Shown here in pieces: positions 39,682 to 47,384 of a stretch of 64,000 nt of DNA. The stretch's first letter is position 1; each line of letters starts with the position of its first letter. Below the pieces are notes generated by a model. The model was not told the DNA's origin, made no database searches, and was given only the letters and a program-made list of their open reading frames with translations. The stretch is from the IMG/VR virus record IMGVR_UViG_3300031369_000002, positions 1 through 64,000 of that record; one strand, 5' to 3'. A program made the translations under genes and the position numbers. This stretch comes from a virus.

Positions 39682-40077
39682 TTATATACAAACCTCAACT
39701 TTTTTTAAATTTCCAGGAATACTTACAGTCAAACCACAAAGTAGACAGTTAATATTTGTATACATAGATTTTTCATAAGACACCTTAGAACTCTCTACTT
39801 TAGAAGGTATAACCTCCTTTTTCTCTATAAAAAGTTTATGTCTAGTATTGCACTGAGGACATACAAAAGTCATATTACTATTAGACTCATCAATTCTAAT
39901 TTCACCTGTTATCAAAAATAATAAAAACTTACTTATAGAATAGCCAGTTACTTTCTCGAACTCTTCCACATCTCTTCTTAAACCTTCAATAGTAAACTCA
40001 TCTATTAAGGCTTTTCTTTTACCATCATCTTTTAAAGCCTCCTTAAAATCGTTTAATAACTTTTCTTTTTCATCCAT
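39682..40077 (-). CDS. zinc-finger protein (131 aa)
   Basis: Helical N-terminus (NDFKEALKDDGKRKALIDEF), then a zinc ribbon CPQC (about 72-75) ... CLLC (about 112-115), each followed by a hydrophobic strand. Function unknown. Confidence 0.62.
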   Translation of the reverse strand: MDEKEKLLNDFKEALKDDGKRKALIDEFTIEGLRRDVEEFEKVTGYSISKFLLFLITGEIRIDESNSNMTFVCPQCNTRHKLFIEKKEVIPSKVESSKVSYEKSMYTNINCLLCGLTVSIPGNLKKVEVCI

Positions 40078-40273
40078 AAATATCTCCTCCTATAATACAC
40101 TCATTTTTTACCTTTTAAACACCTTTTATTTTACCTTATTAATAATATAACACCCTTACCTATTAGATTAATTTAAACCATAATTTTAGGTTAATTTTAG
40201 GCTGATTTTACCCAAAAACCATTGAGCTGTCTTAAAGTAAAATTAATGTTTATTCAAGTTATCATAAAATAAA
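40078..40273 (-). promoter_or_regulatory. AT-rich intergenic region with direct repeats
   Basis: 196 nt without a gene. On the minus strand CCTAAAATTA occurs twice, 11 nt apart, and GGTAAAA occurs three times. A possible -10 TATATT lies near 40150. Could hold an operator or origin-type repeats; nothing decisive is visible. Confidence 0.3.
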
Positions 40274-40492
40274 TTAATAATCATGTCTTACAAATAATTC
40301 TCTACATTCTGTACAATACTCCATTGCTATAGAGACACCTATGCTTCTCTTATAATTCACACCGACCTTACTAACCCTTAAATCCTTATATTTATTGGTA
40401 TACAAAGGAGTCTTACACTCTGGACATTCTTTCAGCCAATAACTCTTAGACCTGTATATCTTGCCCCTCGTTATAGCAGTAAACTTCTCCAT
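40274..40492 (-). CDS. zinc-ribbon protein (72 aa)
   Basis: ATG 40492 chosen over the upstream GTG because GAAAGGT lies at better distance. CPEC (about 23-26) and CTEC (about 60-63) form a ribbon; basic overall (TAITRGKIYRSKSYWLKECP). Confidence 0.6.
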   Translation of the reverse strand: MEKFTAITRGKIYRSKSYWLKECPECKTPLYTNKYKDLRVSKVGVNYKRSIGVSIAMEYCTECRELFVRHDY

Positions 40493-40524
40493 ACTGCACA
40501 CGACCTTTCTATCTTAGTATTTAA

Positions 40525-40719
40525 TTAAAGCAACCATTTAATCCTTTTTAAGTATTTTCTATAGCACCATACTTTTAATTGCATACAGTTAATACAATAA
40601 ATATACCCATCCCCTTTATTGACCTCATTACACTTAGCTATTAACCAATAAACATATAACCTTATTCGTATGTACTTAAAGCGTCTTTTTATTTTTCTCT
40701 TACAATTATTTATTCTCAT
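40525..40719 (-). CDS. basic protein with CxxC (64 aa)
   Basis: ATG 40719. Very basic N-terminus (RINNCKRKIKRRFKYIRIRL) and CINC with later C (GYIYCINCMQLKVWC). Likely membrane- or nucleic-acid-associated. Weak ribosome site; overlaps the upstream gene by 14 nt. Confidence 0.45.
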   Translation of the reverse strand: MRINNCKRKIKRRFKYIRIRLYVYWLIAKCNEVNKGDGYIYCINCMQLKVWCYRKYLKRIKWLL

Positions 40720-40900
40720 TCTTATTACTCTCAAAATATAAGTTATGCTCATCCTTAAAAGATAGTTTATTAAATAGCTCCTCAGTTACATACAACATAG
40801 AATCTCCTACAGTAGTACCATTAACGTCCATCTTAACATATAATCTGAAGCTTGCAGGTAAAGCCTCTTTCTTATATATCCTAAATTTAATCTCTGACAT
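40706..40900 (-). CDS. hypothetical protein (64 aa)
   Basis: ATG 40900 after AAAAGGAGTG. Begins MSEIKFRIYKKEALPASFRL; beta-rich. No family recognised. Confidence 0.58.
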   Translation of the reverse strand: MSEIKFRIYKKEALPASFRLYVKMDVNGTTVGDSMLYVTEELFNKLSFKDEHNLYFESNKNENK

Positions 40901-40919
40901 AACAACACTCCTTTTTATC

Positions 40920-41516
40920 TTAGCATTTAAAATCATCATCCAAAAGAGTCATAGCATAAGGAAAGCCCTCCCAGTTATCCACTCCCGCATTTTCTAAAGC
41001 ATTAAGCGTGGCCTCAGACTTTCTTAAACCCTTAACTTCCTTTTCTAACCTCTCTATCCACTCCATATGAGTGAATTTAGCATTTAAAAGCTCTTTATTA
41101 TTAGACCTTAACACCAGATTATCCTCTCTTACTTTTTGATAGCTTTCTATTAAAGCCTCATCTAAAACAGTTAAGTCTTTAAGCTCTAATACTATCTGAA
41201 TAAACATGGCATCCTTTAATTTTTGAAATATATTTAATTCAGCAAAAGGAACCAAACAAGCATGTTGTTTCTTTTCTCGATCAGTGACAGGAGAATACTC
41301 CCAACCATCTTTTAATTTGGCCTCCATCCACACATCATGGGCCTCATAAACAGTAATCTTAGGATTATCTAAAACCTCTTCCACAGTATATATTACCTGA
41401 CTCTTTCTTTCCTCAGACAAATTATCATAAGTCTCAATACAATCCTCACTATTATAAATACGTATAACCTGTAACAAATTAAAAGCTATCTTTGCTATAT
41501 ATTCTTTATCCATCAA
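40920..41516 (-). CDS. hypothetical protein (198 aa)
   Basis: Acidic helical protein; TYDNLSEERKSQVIYTVEEV, ARDVW-like segment (VYEAHDVWMEAKLKDGWEYS) and a C-terminal coiled coil (NNKELLNAKFTHMEWIERLE). The middle resembles RyR-type or 'DinB/Rha' helical modules seen in phages but no firm assignment can be made. Overlaps the upstream gene by 4 nt. Confidence 0.6.
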   Translation of the reverse strand: MMDKEYIAKIAFNLLQVIRIYNSEDCIETYDNLSEERKSQVIYTVEEVLDNPKITVYEAHDVWMEAKLKDGWEYSPVTDREKKQHACLVPFAELNIFQKLKDAMFIQIVLELKDLTVLDEALIESYQKVREDNLVLRSNNKELLNAKFTHMEWIERLEKEVKGLRKSEATLNALENAGVDNWEGFPYAMTLLDDDFKC

Positions 41517-41764
41517 TAAAATTTCCCCTTATACTTTATATTTTGTGTAGCGGTAATAATACTATTACCCTTACCACAATTAATCTGTCCTATATTATTT
41601 TTATGATTGACGACTACTTTTCCATCTTCCATAGTTTCATTGATATTATCTATAATCTCATCAACTAAAATAATCTCAGACTTAAGCTCTGCAATTTCCA
41701 GAGCTTCATTTACAGTCTTTAACATACTTATAATTTCTCTCTTCATTTCATCTTTTTTAACCAT
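41513..41764 (-). CDS. hypothetical protein (83 aa)
   Basis: ATG 41764 after AAAAGGAGTG. Coiled-coil N-terminus (MKREIISMLKTVNEALEIA) then a beta-hairpin tail with NHKNNIGQINCGKGN. Unknown. Confidence 0.58.
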   Translation of the reverse strand: MVKKDEMKREIISMLKTVNEALEIAELKSEIILVDEIIDNINETMEDGKVVVNHKNNIGQINCGKGNSIITATQNIKYKGKFY

Positions 41765-41777
41765 TTTAGCACTCCTT

Positions 41778-41945
41778 TTATTTAATTTTTCTATCACACA
41801 GAGGACAATAATAACTTCCCTCTTTTAAGAGCATACAACTATTATGGATATTTGCCCCACAATCACAGATTCCAAAAACAGTATCATGCAATAGACCATC
41901 ACAAGCATTACATATTAAAAATCCATCTTTATCAAACATATCCAT
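41778..41945 (-). CDS. PHD/RING-like C4HC3 zinc finger (55 aa)
   Basis: ATG 41945 to TAA 41778. Cysteines and histidine at C12, C15, C27, C29, H34, C37, C47, C50: the C4-H-C3 order of a PHD finger with almost the same spacing as the protein at 55894. Preceded by AAAGGAGC. Two interleaved zinc sites are predicted. Partner unknown. Confidence 0.68.
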   Translation of the reverse strand: MDMFDKDGFLICNACDGLLHDTVFGICDCGANIHNSCMLLKEGSYYCPLCDRKIK

Positions 41946-41972
41946 ATTAAAGCTCCTTTCTATCTTAACATT

Positions 41973-42296
41973 TTAAAACCCTAATTCTTTCTTAAAACAG
42001 GATATACAAAACTCTGCAAACTGATCCTCGTCTAAATCATCTTTTAAATAAGCTTTATAATACAAACAATTATCTAAAAAATCAAAGTCGTTATCAGTTA
42101 AAATCTCTTTAATACATTTAGATACTACAAGCTCATTAAAGAAACTTGACTCCTTTAATAACCACTCAAAAAACTTTTTATTATTCTTCTCAGCTTCACT
42201 CTCTACGATATATTTTTTACACTCAGGACACCATTTCATAGGTTTATTCTCTAAAACAGTATCACAAGCAGAACAAACCTTTTTATCCTTATTCAT
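41973..42296 (-). CDS. double-zinc-ribbon protein (107 aa)
   Basis: N-terminal zinc ribbon CSAC (8-11) ... CPEC (24-27), then a helical acidic domain (FFEWLLKESSFFNELVVSKC). Similar ribbons are encoded on both sides. Unknown function. Confidence 0.62.
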   Translation of the reverse strand: MNKDKKVCSACDTVLENKPMKWCPECKKYIVESEAEKNNKKFFEWLLKESSFFNELVVSKCIKEILTDNDFDFLDNCLYYKAYLKDDLDEDQFAEFCISCFKKELGF

Positions 42297-42440
42297 TTAA
42301 TCATCCCTTTCCATAACTTCCCTTGCATAATCCTCAAACTCTGCCTCATCTGAAATATAAGTCTGACATACAGGACACCAGCCACTGCCATCATCAATAA
42401 TAAAGTCACAATAAGGACACTCTTCACTAAAAAAATCCAT
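42297..42440 (-). CDS. zinc-ribbon protein (47 aa)
   Basis: ATG 42440 to TAA 42297, stop adjoining the next start. CPYC (8-11) and CPVC (22-25) then an acidic helix (DEAEFEDYAREVMERDD). AGGAGGTG before ATG. Confidence 0.63.
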   Translation of the reverse strand: MDFFSEECPYCDFIIDDGSGWCPVCQTYISDEAEFEDYAREVMERDD

Positions 42441-42442
42441 GT

Positions 42443-43255
42443 TTAAACACCTCCTCTTAATATTTTCTCCATTAAATCGACTATACCTATAGCTTTAGCA
42501 AACTCATAACTTTTAGGCTCTAAAAATTCAAGTCTATCAATCTTATTAGGTCTTTTCTCAAAATGTATTCCATACAGGCAAAACTTACAGCCTGTACGAA
42601 GTTCATACTTATAAATATCACATAATTTTATATTATGGTACATGATATATTTATTGACTAATTCATCAGACCATAATCTTAATGGAACACATTTATTAGG
42701 CATTATACAGGTATTGTATTTTTGCTTTCTTAAAATACTCTCACTTATACGCTCCCCAGTAAAATAATAATGCCCTAATCTTTTTAATGGAGCTTTTTTT
42801 AAATGATAACAACACTTATCACTAATTTTTATATTTGTATCCAACAGCCATCTCCATTTATTAGATATTCTAAAATTACCGTTCCCTAATCTAATATCCT
42901 TTGTCTTTTGACAACACTTAGGATTCCTAACATCTGATATATATCTGGATTGCTCTTTTGATATAATAGGATAACCATAATCTTTTATTACACCTACAAA
43001 GGATTTTTTAGGTTTTACTATTTCAACATTATCAAAACTTTTAACAAAATCAACTATAGAATTATACTCAACGCCAGTATTACAAAAGATAGGCTTTATT
43101 CCTGTCAACACACTATCAATTAAATGCTTTAATACTGTACTATCCTTACCACCACTAAAACTCAATGCTATATCATCTTTCCCCATAAAGGCTATAACAC
43201 TAAATATCTTTATTTGTGCTTTTTCTATCAACATTTTTTCATAATCAGTAAACAC
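42443..43255 (-). CDS. PAPS-reductase-family (PP-loop) protein
   Basis: 270 residues with GTG start at 43255, 9 nt after AGGAGG. PP-loop LSFSGGKDST (31-40) binds ATP or an adenylylated substrate; IFCNTGVEYNSIVDFV follows. Cysteines PKCCQKT, DKCCYHL and the C-terminal RTGCKFCLYGIHFE are typical of phage PAPS-reductase-like proteins and may bind a [4Fe-4S] cluster. Sulfur transfer to nucleotide or DNA/tRNA is the family's general chemistry; no Dnd phosphorothioation partners are nearby, so the exact role is open. Confidence 0.85.
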   Translation of the reverse strand: MFTDYEKMLIEKAQIKIFSVIAFMGKDDIALSFSGGKDSTVLKHLIDSVLTGIKPIFCNTGVEYNSIVDFVKSFDNVEIVKPKKSFVGVIKDYGYPIISKEQSRYISDVRNPKCCQKTKDIRLGNGNFRISNKWRWLLDTNIKISDKCCYHLKKAPLKRLGHYYFTGERISESILRKQKYNTCIMPNKCVPLRLWSDELVNKYIMYHNIKLCDIYKYELRTGCKFCLYGIHFEKRPNKIDRLEFLEPKSYEFAKAIGIVDLMEKILRGGV

Positions 43256-43268
43256 TTGCTTAAACCTC

Positions 43269-43349
43269 CTATCCTTTTTCTCTATCAATAGGTAAAGGTT
43301 CAGTAGTTTCTTTAGGCTTCTCAGGAATATAATTTTCTCCTTCTACCAT
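43269..43349 (-). CDS. small acidic peptide (26 aa)
   Basis: ATG 43349 after GGAGGGG to TAG 43269 (MVEGENYIPEKPKETTEPLP...). Proline- and glutamate-rich, disordered. Its stop lies within the ribosome site of the PAPS-reductase gene, suggesting a coupling or leader peptide. Confidence 0.4.
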   Translation of the reverse strand: MVEGENYIPEKPKETTEPLPIDREKG

Positions 43350-43359
43350 AACACCCCTC

Positions 43360-43731
43360 CTAAAATATAAGATGAGGACAACTAAAAGCCGCCTCTACTT
43401 CAATTAATATAATAAAATCACCTGACTGTATACCAGGTAAAATCTCATTAATTTTTTTAACTGTAACCTCAGCGGCAATACTTACCATATCACTACAAGA
43501 GGTATTATAATAACCCTCTGAGTAATACTTACCGCTCCTTTTAAAGTAAGTTAATTTCACTCTATACATTTCCTTTTTCTCCCCTTTACAGCAATGACAA
43601 TGCATATATTTTTTTATATATTCACAATAATAAGTCAATTCTCCGCATTTTTCACATCCACCAGAAAAACACCTATTATCAGCTAAAGAAATACTCTTGG
43701 GTATACTTAATATTTTAAAGCAATCAGCCAT
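43360..43731 (-). CDS. zinc-binding hypothetical protein (123 aa)
   Basis: ATG 43731. Cysteine-rich N-terminal half: CFSGGCEKCGELTYYC and CHCC, enough for two zinc ions; C-terminal half alpha/beta (YNTSCSDMVSIAAEVTVKKI). Not recognised. Confidence 0.6.
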   Translation of the reverse strand: MADCFKILSIPKSISLADNRCFSGGCEKCGELTYYCEYIKKYMHCHCCKGEKKEMYRVKLTYFKRSGKYYSEGYYNTSCSDMVSIAAEVTVKKINEILPGIQSGDFIILIEVEAAFSCPHLIF

Positions 43732-43737
43732 AAACAC

Positions 43738-43914
43738 CTACTCCCATAATCCAAACTTTACAAACTTGCCATCCACAAAATAGACCACAGTCTCAAAACA
43801 TGTATAGCCTTCAACCTTTTTAGTATCAGCCGATAAAACCACATTTTCTCCTTCTTTACTATAGGCTACACCCCAATTATTCAACAATGCTATAAACTTA
43901 TCAAAATCAGACAA
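43738..43914 (-). CDS. hypothetical protein (58 aa), paralogue of 39173 gene
   Basis: TTG start at 43914, 7-8 nt after AGGAGGTG; the upstream frame is non-coding and overlaps a terminator. SDFDKFIALLNNWGVAYSK then beta strands matching the C-terminal half of the 132-residue product at 39173. Confidence 0.6.
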   Translation of the reverse strand: MSDFDKFIALLNNWGVAYSKEGENVVLSADTKKVEGYTCFETVVYFVDGKFVKFGLWE

Positions 43915-43933
43915 GACCAACACCTCCTTTAAT

Positions 43934-43943
43934 ATTATACCTA
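43934..43943 (-). promoter_or_regulatory. TAGGTATAAT promoter-like element
   Basis: Identical 10-mer directly after the terminator at 43959-43986, whose ACATGCTTTTTTG tail matches the sequence before the 28614 copy. 6 nt before the ribosome site of the 58-residue gene. Confidence 0.58.
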
Positions 43944-43958
43944 CCATTAAACAAAAAA

Positions 43959-43986
43959 GCATGTACAATTTAAAAATTATACATGC
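43959..43986 (-). terminator. intrinsic terminator
   Basis: 12-bp stem GCATGTATAATT/AATTGTACATGC (one G-U), 4-nt loop, then TTTTTT on the minus strand. Confidence 0.85.
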
Positions 43987-43994
43987 TATAACTA

Positions 43995-44300
43995 TTAAAT
44001 TAATCCTGACCAATTATTATAAGTTCTACCATTATCATTAGCGAATAATATATAACAGTTTAACTCAGTATCCCATATAAATTTAGAATTAAAGTAACCC
44101 TGACCAGTCTTTAAAGTGCCAGTTATACATTTAAAGTCTGGCACCTTTTTAGTCACCTTATATCTAGCCTCTAAATAATCCACCAGATCATATACATCAT
44201 CTAAGAATATACCTCTGGATAAATTTTGTATTCTCTTATCATCAGCAAAAAACTTTCTCTCAACCCTATTCTCACACACCATTACTTTTAGTTCTTTCAT
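43995..44300 (-). CDS. hypothetical protein (101 aa)
   Basis: ATG 44300 at 8 nt from AAGGAGG. KELKVMVCENRVERKFFADD; beta-rich C-terminus with YFNSKFIWDTELNCYILFAN. No family recognised. Confidence 0.58.
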   Translation of the reverse strand: MKELKVMVCENRVERKFFADDKRIQNLSRGIFLDDVYDLVDYLEARYKVTKKVPDFKCITGTLKTGQGYFNSKFIWDTELNCYILFANDNGRTYNNWSGLI

Positions 44301-44324
44301 TCCCATTCCCTCCTTATCACACCA

Positions 44325-44693
44325 TTAACCTATACACTCAGCAAACCCTTTAATAGCTGCCTGAAACAAATCTCTTTCTAAATCTTCAAAGCTTTCTATT
44401 TCAGTACACTTAAATGTTCTTTTTAACTTCACTAAATCACCTTTAACACCACTTTTAACAGTCTTTACAGTGTTATCAGAATAATCTGATAACTTAGTAT
44501 ATCTCCAAGAAGAATCAATCTTTTTTTGAGCTTTTACCCATTTTCTATAGGCTTGCTTTTCATGCAAAGCCTTTTTAGAAATATGCCGAAAACACTTAAC
44601 TTTATCACCTTTTATCTCTTTTATGGTCCAGGGTAAAAATAAACCCCTGACCTTACTTTCTAAAACTAAATCACCTTTATTAAAATCACTCAT
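44325..44693 (-). CDS. basic hypothetical protein (122 aa)
   Basis: Basic (pI high by composition): WTIKEIKGDKVKCFRHISKK, then KQAYRKWVKAQKKIDSSWRY. A KOW/SH3-like start (FNKGDLVLESKV) is possible. Expressed from promoter cassette copy 5. Confidence 0.6.
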   Translation of the reverse strand: MSDFNKGDLVLESKVRGLFLPWTIKEIKGDKVKCFRHISKKALHEKQAYRKWVKAQKKIDSSWRYTKLSDYSDNTVKTVKSGVKGDLVKLKRTFKCTEIESFEDLERDLFQAAIKGFAECIG

Positions 44694-44717
44694 ACAATAA
44701 TTCCTCCTCCTAAAAAT

Positions 44718-44764
44718 TTTTATCTTATGATTTAATTATACACCTATCCTTGACACATGTCAAG
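44718..44764 (-). promoter_or_regulatory. repeated promoter cassette, copy 5
   Basis: TTGACA (44758-44763), 17 nt, TATAAT (44735-44740), then CATAAGATAAAA. Directly after the terminator at 44775-44806. Confidence 0.88.
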
Positions 44765-44774
44765 CTTTAATATA

Positions 44775-44806
44775 AAAAGAGAGGATAATTAAATAACCTC
44801 TCTTTT
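44775..44806 (-). terminator. intrinsic terminator
   Basis: 10-bp stem AAAAGAGAGG/CCTCTCTTTT, 12-nt AT loop, then TATATT; 10 nt after the stop of the 164-residue membrane gene. Confidence 0.82.
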
Positions 44807-44816
44807 CTCAGCTTCC

Positions 44817-45311
44817 TTAATCATACATGGATTTTACAAACCTGTTAGTCTTAGCACAAATAACTTGCAATGTGCTAGGCTCAAATTTATAATCCCTTAA
44901 AAGCAAACCATCTTTTAATTTAGTGACCTCCATTACATAATCATAACTATCCTTGAAAAAATACTTATTTATATAACTTTCTACAGAATATAAAACCGTC
45001 CAATCATGACTGCTAAAAACATCACTTAAAGGCAAATCATTACCTGCATTTTTAAGGACCGTATCAAAAGAGGCAAACTCATCATTATAGATAATTAAAG
45101 AAATTAACTGGTACCTATCCTCATACAAATAATATTTATTGGTGTCTACCTCTTTAATTTTCTCCTCTATTTTAACCTTTTCCCGCACTTTAATAACCGT
45201 TTTTGGTTTTAAACAAGTAGACACTAGCCAAAGGTTAAAAAGCACTATGCCTACTAAAACAATGAAATAAATTAATATAATTTTTATATGTAACCTCAAC
45301 CATTTAATCAT
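44817..45311 (-). CDS. membrane-anchored protein (164 aa)
   Basis: Single N-terminal transmembrane segment (about 10-31, IILIYFIVLVGIVLFNLWLV), basic stretch, then an alpha/beta domain. Overlaps the upstream stop (TAATG). Third gene of the unit from promoter cassette copy 6. Unknown. Confidence 0.6.
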   Translation of the reverse strand: MIKWLRLHIKIILIYFIVLVGIVLFNLWLVSTCLKPKTVIKVREKVKIEEKIKEVDTNKYYLYEDRYQLISLIIYNDEFASFDTVLKNAGNDLPLSDVFSSHDWTVLYSVESYINKYFFKDSYDYVMEVTKLKDGLLLRDYKFEPSTLQVICAKTNRFVKSMYD

Positions 45312-46138
45312 TATGAATCCCCTTTAAGATTATATTTTTCTACCAGTTCTAAAAGCCTGGTATCTAACTTAGCCTTATTTTTTTCACCACTATAAATCAC
45401 TAAATAGTAGTTGGTCTCATCTATATTACTAAGAGCATTATAACTATCCCAATAATGCTCTTTTATCAGAACAGCGTAAGTATTACTTAATGTAAAATTA
45501 GGCTTGCATTCTTCTTCCTCAGGAGTTTCAGTGTCTCCATTATTTGAGTACTCATAATAATATTCAAATCCACAATGAAGATCATCACCATATAATATAG
45601 TATCCTCCTGCAATTTCCCTTCTTCTCCTGCCCATGAGTGCTTTCTTGTATAATCTACAAGAGTCATTCTTTTAGCAAATTCCTCATAATCAGTTATAAA
45701 TTCAACTTCTATATCCATAATAGATAAATCTATATTATCCACTACGGCATGTATAAAATTTTCATCTTCTATATTAGAAGCTCTGATAATTTTCTCTGTC
45801 AATCTGGCTTTCTTTTCTGTCTCCGTTAAAGCCAGATAATTATTATATTCCTCTTCCTTCTCAGACACATAATCTCTCCATCTATGAGAGACATAGATAT
45901 AATCTTTATCAACATAATCGATATAATATCTATGAACCTCATCCTCAGACACATAAACATTCCTGCCTCTGGCAAGAGGTAAAGGATACTCAGGTTTATA
46001 AATCTTGATAAACTCAGATTTATGATCTCTAAAGGTATCAGAGACAAACTCCAACACATCCTTTTCAAAGATCGCATTTATTTCTATAACATCAAGACCA
46101 GTTAACTGGCCTATAATTTCTTTTTGTAAAATTTTCAT
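45311..46138 (-). CDS. acidic hypothetical protein (275 aa)
   Basis: ATG 46138 after AAGGAGGA. Very acidic and tyrosine-rich (DEVHRYYIDYVDKDYIYVSH; GFEYYYEYSNNGDTETPEEE). Helical middle (TEKKARLTEKIIRASNIEDE). High net negative charge is a feature shared by DNA-mimic inhibitors, but there is no specific match. Function unknown. Confidence 0.6.
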   Translation of the reverse strand: MKILQKEIIGQLTGLDVIEINAIFEKDVLEFVSDTFRDHKSEFIKIYKPEYPLPLARGRNVYVSEDEVHRYYIDYVDKDYIYVSHRWRDYVSEKEEEYNNYLALTETEKKARLTEKIIRASNIEDENFIHAVVDNIDLSIMDIEVEFITDYEEFAKRMTLVDYTRKHSWAGEEGKLQEDTILYGDDLHCGFEYYYEYSNNGDTETPEEEECKPNFTLSNTYAVLIKEHYWDSYNALSNIDETNYYLVIYSGEKNKAKLDTRLLELVEKYNLKGDS

Positions 46139-46151
46139 ACTATTATCCTCC

Positions 46152-46694
46152 TTAAAAGTACTCCACCACAAATTTTAATTTAGTATCATCATAAAAAGCC
46201 CATACGTTACATAAAGTTTCTTTTGAAAACACTAACATATAAGACCCATCAAATTTACCTTTACTAGTAAAATAAATATAGTTAGCGTTAACAGTTTGAA
46301 AAATATTATATAATTCTAAATGAATAATATACGTTTTACTATGCTCAGGTTTCATTACAGGCTCTTGCTTATATCTAAGAACATCTAATAAATCCCTTAA
46401 TTGAACCAAAGTTTCAAACTTATCACCAGCTACATTATCTTGGGCATCTTCTCTTTGCATTTCAAAAGACACCTCATGAGTATTAAAATACTCTATATCT
46501 TCCTCAGAGATATTCAATTCATCAATAATTTTATTGATAGACATACCCTGGGCTTTATAAATTCTAGCCAAAGAAGCTCTAGCAGCCTTATACTTTATCA
46601 ACTCTTTAACTACAGCCCTTCTAGTAATACCCTCAGGCTCTTTAACACCATCTAAATTTTTATATTCCTCTAACAAATCTTTATAATTTTTCAT
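46152..46694 (-). CDS. hypothetical protein with HTH-like segment (180 aa)
   Basis: N-terminal helices include ARIYKAQGMSINKIIDELNISEEDIEY (about 41-68), resembling a DNA-binding helix-turn-helix. C-terminal part beta-rich. First gene after promoter cassette copy 6; could regulate but unproven. Confidence 0.6.
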   Translation of the reverse strand: MKNYKDLLEEYKNLDGVKEPEGITRRAVVKELIKYKAARASLARIYKAQGMSINKIIDELNISEEDIEYFNTHEVSFEMQREDAQDNVAGDKFETLVQLRDLLDVLRYKQEPVMKPEHSKTYIIHLELYNIFQTVNANYIYFTSKGKFDGSYMLVFSKETLCNVWAFYDDTKLKFVVEYF

Positions 46695-46718
46695 ATGATC
46701 TCTCCTTCAAAAAATTTT

Positions 46719-46765
46719 ATTTATCTTATGGTTATATATTATCATGACACTTTACACATGTCAAG
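46719..46765 (-). promoter_or_regulatory. repeated promoter cassette, copy 6
   Basis: TTGACA (46759-46764), 17 nt, TAATAT (46736-46741), then CATAAGATAAAT. Terminator at 46784-46806 lies just upstream. Confidence 0.83.
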
Positions 46766-46783
46766 GATAAATATAAAAAAATA

Positions 46784-46806
46784 AGAGAGTATCTTAAATA
46801 CCCTCT
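46784..46806 (-). terminator. intrinsic terminator
   Basis: 9-bp stem AGAGGGTAT/ATACTCTCT (one G-U), 5-nt loop, then TATTTTTTT. Confidence 0.87.
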
Positions 46807-46820
46807 CAGCTTTATTACTT

Positions 46821-47054
46821 CTAATCAATTTTCTTTATATCCTGCCAATTCAAAACATACACATCTAACTTATACTCATATTTATCCTTAGCATTCTTAA
46901 TTTTAGTTTTCTTATACCATATAATATTAGCCATAGGAATAGTTATTTCATCTATAGTAATGCCTATAGAATTAATAATACACTCAGCTGTACCCGATTC
47001 TAAAAGATCACCCTTATAAAAACTATCTACATAGGCATTAAATTTATCAAACAT
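46821..47054 (-). CDS. hypothetical protein (77 aa)
   Basis: Beta-rich (AECIINSIGITIDEITIPMANIIWYKKTK split over the middle). Last gene before the terminator. ATG overlaps the preceding stop region (GATGATTAAATG). Not recognised. Confidence 0.58.
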   Translation of the reverse strand: MFDKFNAYVDSFYKGDLLESGTAECIINSIGITIDEITIPMANIIWYKKTKIKNAKDKYEYKLDVYVLNWQDIKKID

Positions 47055-47192
47055 TTAATCATCCTTTCTATTCAAATACATACTATCAGTTACTATATCT
47101 ACAACAGCAACCAACTCTATAGACCCTACAATTGCCCCAGCACCTTCGACAACCCGTCCACCAATTACACATTTAAAGTTATTATTCTCCAT
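47055..47192 (-). CDS. hypothetical protein (45 aa)
   Basis: ATG 47192 after AGGAGGAAGTT to TAA 47055. Glycine/valine-rich (MENNNFKCVIGGRVVEGAGA) with a beta-hairpin look. Unknown. Confidence 0.52.
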   Translation of the reverse strand: MENNNFKCVIGGRVVEGAGAIVGSIELVAVVDIVTDSMYLNRKDD

Positions 47193-47218
47193 AACTTCCT
47201 CCTATTAAGCATCCTTTC

Positions 47219-47365
47219 TTATAAAACATATTCCTCATAAAAATCCTCAATGGAATAAGTCTCCCAGGAATCACCATTATTAACCTCAACACAATCCCCA
47301 TGACAAACAAAATTGCTAGGGTCTACCTTACAAAAAGTCTCTACCATATCCAACATACTACTCAT
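47219..47365 (-). CDS. acidic hypothetical protein (48 aa)
   Basis: ATG 47365 after GAGGAGGAA to TAA 47219. Three cysteines with H (CKVDPSNFVCHGDC) could bind a metal; acidic C-terminus. Follows the Bro-N gene closely. Confidence 0.55.
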   Translation of the reverse strand: MSSMLDMVETFCKVDPSNFVCHGDCVEVNNGDSWETYSIEDFYEEYVL

Positions 47366-47384
47366 AATATTCCTCCTCTTTTAT

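Noticed and set aside
42443-43255. DndC-type phosphorothioation gene
   Set aside because: It has the shared PP-loop but no DndA, D, E or SspA-D neighbours, and the C-terminal GCKFC layout is that of general phage PAPS-reductase-like proteins.
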